DNA from: Hirundichthys speculiger
Taxonomy: Eukaryota > Chordata > Actinopteri > Beloniformes > Exocoetidae
Reading direction: 5' to 3'
NCBI GenBank assembly: GCA_018398805.1
Contig: JAGFBZ010000258.1
Coordinates: 3,460,501 to 3,524,500, forward strand
Length of the DNA stretch: 64,000 nt
Part shown: positions 39,015-50,324 of the stretch, piece by piece
Numbering within the stretch: the stretch's first letter is position 1
Layout of the letters: each line of letters starts with the position of its first letter
The notes under the pieces: generated by a model
Databases searched by the model: none
Seen by the model: the letters and a program-made list of their open reading frames with translations, nothing else
Told to the model about the DNA's origin: nothing
Program-made: the position numbers and the translations under genes

Positions 39015-42000
39015 CTATACTTCAGTGTTGCTCGCGTAGAGCCTGGTCCATGTTCGGGCTGGGGGGGGCACAAAGACAGGAGAGTTGTGTTGAGAGCGAC
39101 GTACGTGGACTGTACAAGACTATAAACGGCTGAGTATGAACATGCACAACTGATTGAACACTGATAGAAGGAAACAAGTAAAAGGCTCTGGATTTCCAAA
39201 GATATCATTAAAATAGTCAGTAAATCAGCGAAACAGAAAACCAGTGGCACAAAGCAGTAAATATCTGTGAGGATGGATCAGTATGAGCCTCAGCGGTCTT
39301 CTTTAGTTCAAAGTAGTTGCAGCGCTGCAGTCAAGTGGTTAAACATTGGTTTCCTCCGACATATCTACATATAAGTTAATTGACATTTTCTCAATCAAAA
39401 CACTGCTTAACTGTCAACGACGATGAACGATGAAGTCTCCGACATGTGCAGTGTTTAATGGGAGTAAAATTGAAACTGCATGTTTGATCAGTCTGGTTTA
39501 ACTGGGCATCTTGGGGATATCTAACACTAAATCAGTGAACTGTTGATTGCAGCTGAGGATTTTAAATCCTCACGGCACAAAAAAAAAAAAAAAAAGCATA
39601 TATATATACATTTTAAAGGGTCTGCTAAATTTTTCCTGTCACCATTAACATATATGTGGAAAGCTGTTAACACCCGTGATTCCTTTCACAAGCCTGCATC
39701 AACATCTAGGAAATGAGGTTTGATTGCCTGAAAAAGCTTGTTCTTATACCAAGTCAATAGTACATAGAGTGACAAGAGTCACATTTTCTTTCATGCCCCC
39801 GCATTTGCTTATTGTTCTGATTTTTTTAAGAGTGAGTCAGCTGTTTGTCAATCCACTTTCCACTCTCATTTCCTGCAACTTCATAAAACGCACAAGAGTC
39901 TATCACGCTGTGTAACAACAGTATTTAACACGCTGTGTCCTCACAAAAACATCATTCAGAAAATGCTCCGATCTTGTCCAAGCCTTCTGTGACGTCTTTA
40001 TGGCAGCCAGACACACATTTTTAAGAGACGTTACCCCAAATGATCTGCTAAAGGATGTTGCTGATGTTGGCTCTAGATGCAGCTGGAGGTAATGACGGGT
40101 TTTCCTGCAAGATCACGGTCAAGGTCGCCAACATGTAACTGGTAAATCGGTCTCCCTCATATCGCTAATGTTGGATAAATACTTAGATTTTGCTGTTCAG
40201 CCTATTGTTTATTATAAACTGACACTTTTTCCACAGTACTCTATTAATATCGATACAACAGCTGCTTTCAAGGACAACAACAGTGATTAGAAGTTGAACA
40301 TCCCTCAACACTTAGATTGGCATACAAACAAAGACAAACTTCAATTTCTTTTCACAAGGCAACTGAGAAAGTTCTCCTTAAACAGTGGATTTTTGTCAAA
40401 CTATACGTGCACCAGTGTGACACCAGCCAAGCAGTGAAAGTGGAGACCACACACCCCGAGCGGCATCGCCCTTCAACTGCTGCTGAACCTTCAGCTACAC
40501 GTCTTTTCCTGCTGAGTTATTTGATTATGTGTCTGCGTTTCCAGTCAGATTTCATTCCTGCTGCTGTCTCTGCATCAGTGTCGACGGCAGGGCTGTTATT
40601 TGTCAGCTGTTATTCTTCTCAAGCTGGACACAAAACGTTGCTGAGAAAGTGACAGCAAACCTTTGGATCAGTTGCCACGTGGGTGGAATTACAGAGACAT
40701 TTATTGCCATCTGTAAAAACATTTCTCATACTGAAACCTGTAAAAGCCCACGACAGTGCTGATATAATTTGGAACAGTCTATTCAGAGTGAGGCTGTTCT
40801 TAAATCCAGCTTTTGTAGTTTTTTTTTTAAACTGGTAAATGTGCATTAATAGTTCTAGTTCTGGACTGCTGATAATGCTGATAAGAACGATCTGAATGTT
40901 GCAACACCTGACACCGGTGTAACTGGTTCAGGCTCATTACAGGGACTGCTGTCATCATGCGCTTTCTTTTTCTCTTCAAAGATGAGACAGCAGCACTGAA
41001 CAGCATCACGCACAGCTGCTACCAGCATGTGTGGACAGACACCAATCTTGACTTTAAAACTCTTTGTCGCAAAGTATGAAAGTCTACAAATCGGGGGGGA
41101 CAGAAAAATGATCCTCACCTGTCTCGATGGCATGGCTTTCATTTTTCTTCCACTGCTCTGCAACATCGTTTGCCAGGGGATCGTCTGGGTTGGGGGCACT
41201 TAATAATGCCTGGATAGATAGCAACACTGTGCGGATCTGCAGGGCTGGAGACCACTTATCTGTCGGGGTTCAGGAGAGGAGAAACAAACGTGAGATTTAA
41301 AGCCAAATATGTACACAGAATTTAAAGAAAAATCGAATTGCGTTCCAAGCAGCTGCAACATACTGGTGATTGATATATTTCTATCAGAAAACAGGAATTA
41401 GTGAGAGATCCAACTTTTACCAAGGCTAACCAGTTATGGACAACGAAAGTGGCAAATCTAATGAACCAGTGGAATAAAATGTTCTTCAATACAAGTAAGT
41501 GTGACTCCAAACAACAGACGGGTGCATTTCCTCTCTGTCGCTTTTCCCCAAAACAAACATTCATCTAAAAACGTGACATAATTGTTGCCATCACATGTGC
41601 CTTAAGAAGCTTTGTGTCTCCTGCTAACATAAACATCTGACTTTCAGCCATTTCTAAAAATAATTTATTTTTCCAGATCTGCTTTTTGGCTCTGATAAGA
41701 AGGTAACTAGTGATCTCGGTGTGTATTAATGCAGGAAACTAACTGATGGGAGCAGTACAGGTAACCTTAAACATAAATATGCAAAAGGAGACAGAACTTT
41801 AACAAACTATGACATAGTTAGATTACACACAAGTTTGACCATAGCTTCTTAAAACATGTTAAGACTGAATGTTGGGGCTAGGACTGTTTAACATTTTCTC
41901 ACCCATTCTCATTTAAGGGATTTTAGGATGCATCTGAAATCAGGGCTTCCTGACAGCACCACTGTGTGTTTAAGACAAGCAAAAGCAGAGCCTGACTTTA

Positions 42001-45000
42001 ACACCATAATGTTATAAATAGGTCTACTATAGTGCATTTAGCCTGCTACGAGCCAAGCATATCAGCTAACTGTGTATCACATAACTGACTCCCTAACTAT
42101 TCTGCCTTCGTTACAGAATTGCATCTTCTCTGGATGCCAGATTTGCAGAACTTGAACTGCCTACTTCAACTGCGGGAAAGAAAAAAAAAAAGAGAGAGAG
42201 AAATGACCAAGAACTAGATTAAATTCATGAATGGCAAAGTTGAAACACGGCAACTGAGATGCTGCAGGAGCAACACACCAGCTCAGTTTTATACTTGGCT
42301 GAGGGAAGGGCCGAGCTGATGACTGTTACAGCCACACGCTGATCAAGAGCTGAGGATCGCCACCGTCACCCGTGTTATTTTTCACCTGGTAGTTTTACAA
42401 ACCTTCACTGATGACAGCAAAGATGGACAAATAAAAGGGAAAGGGGGAAAAAGCGACAACTAAGCGAGGACACAAGACAAAGAAACTGAGGAACGAGTTT
42501 ACTTGCTGCCAAACCCAGAGTTTTCTTGTTCGTGCCTCTGATACCCCCCACTAACCCAGCTTAGAATAGTCGCTACAAGTGGATTGATACGCCAAGACCA
42601 AGTGACAAAATACTTCCTAATAACTCCAACACGTTCTTATTTACATGCTGTGACTTGTACATTCACCTTAAGAATTAAGAACTTTACAAAATGAGAACCT
42701 AATTTTAAAATAAACAATTTTATAAACGGATGTGTGTGAGGAACTATATTCTGGTGAAGCACCACTACCTGACTGCAGTGGCTGCTGGCAGCGACTGTTA
42801 TGCACAATCAGAATACACAACAGACTCTGTGAGTCATGTATGGACAAGTGTCCATGAGAGAGACTTTTTTCCGTTTATCTTAATACAACAGGATGTATTA
42901 CAGCTGAAACTTCCTCCGTGGCTGTGACTGTTTCTTCCTTATGTCAAGCCTTGCCATCGATGGCAGCACCTGGTTATATACACAGGAGCAAAGATATTAA
43001 ATTCCTTGTTGCATCTCATTTTAGTCATCTCCACAGAAGCTAAATGTACAAGTTACAACATGTAAATAAGAACATTTGAGTTCATAAAGTGGTTGCTTGT
43101 AGAGATGACGGCCAGTGAAGCATGAACGCTACCTAGCAGTTCATCACTGTAAGAGACCTGTCTGTTATATCTGCTCCGTCACGAGACAAAAGCATTTCTG
43201 TTCCAGTTACTTGATTAATCAATGGAATAATTAAAATTTTATTAATAAAATGATCTATAGCTGCAGCCCTAAATAAGACGTGCCTGCTGTGTGACAGTAC
43301 GATGCACAATTTAACGATGTTACCGCCGTAATCCACAGCTGGAAGGAAGCCAAAATGTTTAAAATCTGCTCATTTCCATTTTCATATCCGAGCAGTTTAG
43401 TTGTTTAAAAAAATAAAAACAAACAAAACAACAACAAAGCTCATCCTGCTTTAGTTAGTGGGATTTTTGTTTTTTTAAGCTGGCCTGAGATCTGTCATCC
43501 CGTGTTGTCAGCAGACAGCACCGGTCATTATCCTATAATTTAATTTAAAAAAATGTATTCTTAATTTTTTCCCCCATTTATGTTTGATTGAAACTAAAGG
43601 TAGTACATCATGTGTTGTATGGATTGCACTTCCAAACCAAAAAAAAAAAAAAAATCCTACTTGGCTATTCTGTTAGATGAGGTTTTAGTCGCTACTATAT
43701 CCTCCCAATATATTCACTTAAGCAAGTTTAATAAGGCTGGTATTTCCTAAAGTAACAGAAATACTCACTTTTCCATCAGAACCTATATCTTTTGGATATC
43801 ACATACAAATAATAGCTGAGTTTGCGCTGTTTACTGTAACTTGAATTGTTTGATGCCCTTCGTTTTCACAAAGCAAGACAATGTGATGCTCATGTTGGTG
43901 TGATTCAACAACACTTATAAACATAAACGCATGCAGGCTGAAGAGGTGACATGACTTTTTTTACCTTTCAAAATGTCTAAACATATTCTTCCCAGTTTGT
44001 CAACATTGGGGTGATAGATTTTGGTCATGAATCGCACTTTGGGAGCTGCCATGGGATACTCTTCTGGAAGAAATAGTTCAAGTTTAAATGTGCCTCCTTC
44101 AAAAGGAGAGTCTTGAGGCCCTGCAATGACCACATGGAAGTAGCGTGCGTTCCCTTCATCAGGCGTAGCCGTGATCCCTGGAACTGGCTCTGCCATCAAC
44201 CGCTGTGTCTCCTGAGTGTGGTCAGAATGAGAAAACACAAGACAACAGTTGGCATCTCTGAATTAGGAGAAAAAAAAAGTGCTGGAAGAAGACGTTTGTG
44301 GGTGTCAGCAAATTACAGATTACAGACACTGATGATGTACACTTTCACCCACAAAACTTCTATGATGACATTCCACAAGCTGCAGTTTAACACAATGAAA
44401 GCACTTCTCACACACTTGGCAGTGCCTTACTTTGATTAGAAAGCAAATCATTTCTTAGAAAGCTTAACTGGCAAGATGTTTAGTAAAACTTGTTAATTCG
44501 AGACAAAACTGCCACTTGTACAATTTATAATCTGTCTTTTAAGTCTGACAATATTTCACTGATTGTTTGTTTATAAAAACGGGGAGAGAAAGTAAAAGAA
44601 AATGACTAGTTTGTCACAACGCCATAGGCAAGCCCTTCCAATGACCAAAACTGTAATTAATCTTACTCATAGATGCAATGGATGGTTTATATGTCCTTTT
44701 CTGTCCATTTTAGGACACTTTTACTTTTACGTTGGCACCACGAGCACCTTAATCATCACTTTTCCCCCCGCTGCTTCCTTCAAGTTACTCAGCTCTCTCA
44801 TTTCATTTGGCTCCAAACCAAAATGAGCCTACAGCAGTGCAGGTGTCTCTGGCTGTGCAACGAAATCAATAACGTTAACGCCGACGGATGCTCATCAAAA
44901 TGCAGGTGGCCGAATACAAGTGGTTAAGCACCTCGGGATGAAAAGCTGGCACTGTTAAGTCAAAGCAGAAGGAGCGGGCCCAAAACGTGGAAAAACAAGC

Positions 45001-45845
45001 CAATAAATTCTAATGAATGAATGACATTTCTGTTGGTTTCATTTAGCTGCGCAGACGAATATATGCAGTTTTAATAAATTATTCAAAATCACCACTGTCT
45101 GTTGCCATAATTACAGATCGCTATAGATGAACTACAACTGGTTTAATTTGTCTAAATAAATAAATAAAATTTATAAATATCCTAGATTTATTACTCTTTA
45201 GACAAAGTCACGAGTCTGTACCAAGTAGAATCACAAGTTATTTACTGGACAACATTGTCACATTTCTTTAAATTTTTATTTTAGAATCATTTACAAAATT
45301 ACAGTTAAACAGAATTCTTTCGTTTAACTGATGTGTAACAAATGCAGTCGAAAGCAAATCTGAACGCATATCAGTACTAATGTGCGACAGTGGTTAACAT
45401 CGAGTAAAGGGAAATCAAAACGAGGAAGTGGAACAATCCCTTCATATCTTTACGAACAAGCAGGTGCACTGACACATCTGTAATAAACGGGAGGAACACT
45501 GGACTTAATTGTTGCTCGATTAAAAGTTTCGCTTCGTTGTATAAATAAAAGCAAATATTAGTTGCGAATGGAAAAAAAAAAATAAAACACAGCTTTCCAG
45601 AAATGAAGCTGGGGTGTGCGTCACTGTGTCAGCGCAGCGTTACAAGCTGTGAAAAACCTGCTAAACCTGAGGCTCGATGTGGCGGAAAAGGCTGATCGCG
45701 CCCACTGCTGGGCCTGGCCCGGAGAGGGAACCGCTGCCAGACCAGCCTCACCGTACAGCAGCCAGTTTCTGTGAAGATAAATTCTAAAGCATCTGCCTCG
45801 CCAACGGTATTTTTACGTCCCAGGACCACAAGGGCAGCTTTTCAT

Positions 45846-45883
<38 letters not shown>

Positions 45884-46304
45884 CGCCGTGCATGTGTATG
45901 CAGCAGTTCAGCTACCGCCGCTAGCCTAGCAAGAACAGCGAACCCATTCATATGCAAACCGAGACGAACTGGTCTAATTAGCCGATCCCGTGCGAGAAAT
46001 AATGGGAGGCGGCGCTCCGATAACGGCGAACTCCATGAAAACAACAAATCGGCTCATTTACGACTCGAACCGCGGACGGAGCAGAAGGGAGTAAACGGAA
46101 GTGACAAACAAAACACTTGCAGACAAGCGGGCTAGCTCGGTACCTGGAGGAGCTAACCTGAGCTAGCAAGCGAGATGGTGGCAGCTGAACGTTCCCGTTA
46201 TCACCAAACAATCCCTACAACACGCACGGACGGGCTCATTCACACGTATATTCACTCTCCCGGGTCAGGGGTACCTTTATAATCCTACGAGGCAAACCGG
46301 CCAT
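39015..46304 (-). CDS. ube2n: Ubiquitin-conjugating enzyme E2 N (Ubc13), 4 exons
   Basis: Ubc13 pairs with a UEV partner (Mms2/Uev1a) to build Lys63-linked ubiquitin chains in DNA-damage tolerance and in TRAF/NF-kB signalling (family knowledge). CDS exons, in coding order, are 46304-46275, 44211-43965, 41259-41119 and 39058-39015. Phases match throughout and give 153 residues (human 152). Exon 1 encodes [10 protein letters not shown]. Exon 2 carries HPN (residues 77-79), the catalytic Cys87 in GRICLDILK, and Met64 in [12 protein letters not shown], a residue that contacts RING ligases in Ubc13. Exon 3 runs from [20 protein letters not shown] to NESHAIET. The 44-nt last exon encodes [14 protein letters not shown] then stop; the family-conserved WTRLYA is present but the final five residues differ from the mammalian MNNI ending. 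The fold and active site look complete. Confidence 0.96.
45850..45882. repeat. Poly-A homopolymer (33 A)
   Basis: 33 A in ube2n intron 1; on the coding strand it reads as poly-T. Confidence 0.95.
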
Positions 46305-46430
46305 CTTGTGTTAGCGCTGATATTTTTAGCCGTTGACTCGCCTTCTCTTCGGGGTGGACTGAACCGTCGGGGCGGGGACGGATAACTCACTCTTCCGGTG
46401 GTTTCAGATGACGTCATCAAGTATGCTGGC
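46305..46430 (-). promoter_or_regulatory. ube2n: ube2n core promoter candidates: GC box, ETS site, CRE
   Basis: Just upstream of the ube2n ATG lie a GC box (GGGGCGGGG, 46369-46377), an ETS-type site (CTTCCGGT, 46392-46399, ACCGGAAG on the coding strand) and a perfect CRE palindrome (TGACGTCA, 46409-46416). There is no TATA box. The start codon itself lies in CAAGATGGCCG, resembling a YY1/TISU site. The mix fits a broad housekeeping promoter. Site function is inferred from motif match and position only. Confidence 0.6.
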
Positions 46431-47099
46431 GTCAATTATGAAAATATAAATATCTCGATCTTTTTGTTGTGTTTTACATATCTTATTTAACCTTGAAATT
46501 ACTGTGTTCAGAGTTCCGGAGATTAGGGTCTCTTTTCTCCTCAAAACCTGATCAACGTTTTCTCTTCTTTCCAAACTCAAGAGCCTTTCCTTTTAATATT
46601 TAAAAACGTTTGATTCTGCTTTTTTTTTTATTTGAGTTATACTTTTATTTCTATTCTATTTTCCTTTTTTCTTAACACTGTAACGCATCTTTGAGTATGT
46701 TTAAATAGTGCGAGTAAATACTGCTCATTTTGTTACAATGCAATGTTTTGCTGGGACGATTATGCATGATGGCATTCGCACGAATGTGATTTTGGCACCT
46801 GCCACGTACCGTAAACATTTGTAACTTCCCCAAATAATTTTTTGGGAAGTCACAAACAACACAAAGAGTCTGGGTTGTTCATTTGGTCTCCAGGCCGCCC
46901 AGATATCAATCTGATGGATCCTGATGGTATCTCTGAGACCCTAACCCACAATACATAGGGCAATAGTGCTCAAACGGTTATAGATCTGTTTAATATCACC
47001 TATGCTTTAAAAAAAATGTTTACTAATCACATACAGTTTTTGTAATTAGTCTCCTGTACACTTACAAGCAGACCACTGCATAGTCAACTGTATGAAATA
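46431..47099. other. Intergenic DNA between ube2n and a LINE fragment
   Basis: AT-rich sequence with no exon recognised on either strand. No plus-strand gene is seen that would share the ube2n promoter. Confidence 0.45.
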
Positions 47100-47480
47100 T
47101 AATCCATCAGAATTGAATGCCCTCCTCACTTCAGCCTGACTAACCTTTGCTACCTCCTGGTCCACAACAGTTACCTCTTCTACTTTTCGTTCTCCTTCAT
47201 TTTCCTCATCCATCAACTCTTCAAAGTACTCTTTATCTTCCTGTCACAGTTCTGTCATCCTATCCTTAATCACTCTTGCCTGTTGCACATCCTTCCCATG
47301 TTTTTCTCCTCCTCACCAACCTGTATAAGTCAGTCTCTCCCTCCTTACATCCAACCTTGGTCTTTGCCATCTGTAGCTTCACCTTACACTGCATCTCCCA
47401 GTACTCCTGTCTACAGTCCTGTGTCCCACTTCAACCAACAGTATCCCAATTCCCATCAGTACCCTGTAGGTCAACGGCGC
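47100..47480 (-). mobile_element. RTE-like LINE fragment
   Basis: Read on the minus strand, pieces match the region ahead of the RT domain in teleost RTE-like LINEs: QEYWEMQCKVK-like text near 47395, then VVDQEVAKVSQAEVRRAFNSDG from about 47165 to 47108. Indels and stops break the frame. The element is truncated on both sides. Confidence 0.6.
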
Positions 47481-47499
47481 TGATGGTGGTCGTTGTTAA

Positions 47500-47625
47500 A
47501 CCCCGGCCTCAACCAATTCAGTGTGGGGTGTGGTTTTATGTCGGATGCCCTTTCTGACACAACCCTCTGCATTTATCCGGGTTTGGAACTGGTTCACAAA
47601 AGGCACTGGCTTGTGACCTTCTGAG
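47500..47625 (+). repeat. Teleost dispersed repeat block
   Basis: The stretch includes GTCGGATGCCCTTTCTGACA and ATTTATCCGGGTTTGGAACTG, which resemble a common teleost repeat segment. It adjoins the RTE-like fragment but lies in a different repeat context. Confidence 0.45.
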
Positions 47626-47945
47626 CTTACCCATACAGTTATTTAATAAAAATAAATAAATAAAAAAAAGAAGTAAATATCCTTTATAGCTGTTGGTCAT
47701 GACATGGTTAATTGAGCACATTTTTTGAGGCCATTCAATTCCAAAACACAGCTTGAATTTGTTTCTACTTTTTTACATTAAAACATCTTATGAATAATTC
47801 AGAGAACCAGTGCCAATGCATTATTACATTTATATTTGAAGGCTTTAAAATAATAAGTGGTGAATTTAAACTATTTAAAATTGAAAGTAATTATTCCACT
47901 GTAGCTAGAAAGAAAAACACTGACAGACTTGATTATATTTAACAT

Positions 47946-47951
47946 TTTATT
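47946..47951 (-). terminator. mrpl42: Poly(A) signal of mrpl42
   Basis: AATAAA on the minus strand, about 57 bases past the mrpl42 stop. The short distance fits a compact mitochondrial ribosomal protein transcript. Confidence 0.6.
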
Positions 47952-48007
47952 AAACATTATTGAGACAAGACAAAACACCATTTGTAGAGTACCAACTTTG
48001 ACTCTAA

Positions 48008-50274
48008 CTATCTGTCCTTTGGGGGGTTCTTTTTGATGCGCCTCCTGTGATACCTGTGGACAGTAAAAATTAACAATCATCAAAATTTGCACGCAACAAG
48101 CAAAAAAAAAAAACAAAAACAAAAAATCCTTAAAGTTTGAAACTGATATAATCCTGGTAGGCCAGTACTGTCAAGCTGATTTCCATTACAGCTAAATCAG
48201 TGTGGCAAAAGACAGCTGGGAGAACAACTGAAGTACCTAACATGTCAACTTGACAGAAAAAAAAAAAAAAAAAAAAAAGTTATCTAATTTCAGACCTCCA
48301 GCCAGGCACCAGTGACTCTTGTCTGTTGGCTAAAACAATTACATAGTTGAACAGTACAACTAATCCTTACCAGTTTCACTATTTTTGGGAAAAATACAGG
48401 TTCTGCTACAGAGACACTGAAACCATCAGCTAAAGGCCAACGCAACACTGGGCAGTGATCAATAATATGTAAACATGAGAAATCTTCTACAAAAAAAAAA
48501 AATAATAAAGTTTTAAAATGCCAACTTCTCCCTTGAAAGTTCGCTTTAAAGTGACGGTATTATGCTTGTACTGTGTTTTCTTAACTATCTACATTATTAT
48601 TCAATTGTTGCAGTAACTGTTAATAAGTCTCTTCAAAGAGTCATTACAGATGGTTCTAGCTGTGGGCAGGAAGGATCTCCAGCAGCGCTCTGTGTGTAGC
48701 AGTGAATCTGAATAAGCCTTTGACTGGAGACTCTCTGTTGCTGAATTGCTCCATTGTGAAGAGGATGCTCAGTGTTGTCCATCATGTTTTTCATTTCATG
48801 AAGTCTTCGCACAACCGGCTTTAGAGGCCTCAGAACAGAGCCAGCCTTCTTTATCAGTTTGTTCAGTTTCTTTAAGTCACTGGCTCTGATGCTGCTCCCC
48901 AACAGATGAGATTGAACTCTCCACAACAGACTTACAGAAGATATGCAACATCTCGCTGCAAACAGTAAAGGATTTAAGCTAGTTCAAGTAGTAAAGTCTG
49001 CTCTGTTCCTTCTTGGAGACAGCACTGTTGCTGTGTCTCCAGTCTGTTGTCCAGGTGAACACTGGTATTCATACTCCTGATATTATCATCAGTTATTATC
49101 TTAGATGCGACAAGAGGCTCAAAAGATGAAGTAAATGTATATTGCAGTTTTCTTATGTATAAAATAAGTTTTTAGGGTGCTAACAATGCTTCCTTTTGGA
49201 GTGTTTTTTTTTTTTTTCCTTTTCTCAGATCAGCTTGCTATAAATTGTAAAACGCAGAATTTCCTTGTATGGTCATATTCTCCAGGCAATGCATCCCCAC
49301 AACAGCAGGCGCTTCAGCAGTTATATTACAAGTGAAAATTAATGCATGCACAGCGAATAACAAGTGTGTTTTCATCCCTGTGGTGCTTCTGTTAGAACTT
49401 CTTACTAAGCATTTTGCTTTTGATTCCAAGATCAAATGCACTTTTGGTTTGAAGGGAAAGTTAGCCGAGCATAGCTGGACATAGTTTGTTTTCTGGGTCC
49501 CGCAGTAGAATAATTAGTTTTTTTGCAACACGTCTAAAAAAAAAAAAAAAAACAAAAAAACAGCAGGGTACTGACCGGATCGACAGAAAGACTAAAGCTG
49601 AAAGTTGGTGTTCCAGTGTTACAAGCAACTGAACCACAAGTGATGAGTAACCTGTCTGTTGTGATGGCAACTGACGTGTGCGTGTGACATTTAAGTTCAA
49701 ATATTTTACCATATTTTCTGGACTATAAAGCGCACCTGAATATAAGCCCATTAAAATATAAACGAAATATATATATTGTCACATATAAGCCGCCGGTATC
49801 CAGGCTGAGAAATAAGATATTTACATCGAAGATTTTGTACCATAAGTGTTTATTCATATACCTGAACTGATTGTTTCTGAACAGTGCCTGTAACACGGCA
49901 CTAAAAGTCCTGATTAAACAAAACAGAAAAGTCATGGTTTTATTCATTTTCCTCCTGTACACTAAGCAACCAAGTTGCTTTATTTTTCCTCCTCCTGTGT
50001 ACTGAAACCAACCTACACAGCAAAGACATCTGGAACGGACCTGCGAGATGGACCCGTATCGGGGTCCACTTGCACTCAGTGCCGGATCTGCTTTAGAGCC
50101 AGATCGCGGACCTGCTGGCTCCACATCTGCGATTAAAACCTTACCTCTGCGGCGGGTCTGCTCAGAACCCGGAAATCCGCTGGGGAACCAACAAACTGAC
50201 TGGACAAACTGATAAATCCAGGTGTGTCTGAGTAGCTACAATGGTCAGACACATCTGGATTAATCAGTTTGTCC

Positions 50275-50324
<50 letters not shown>

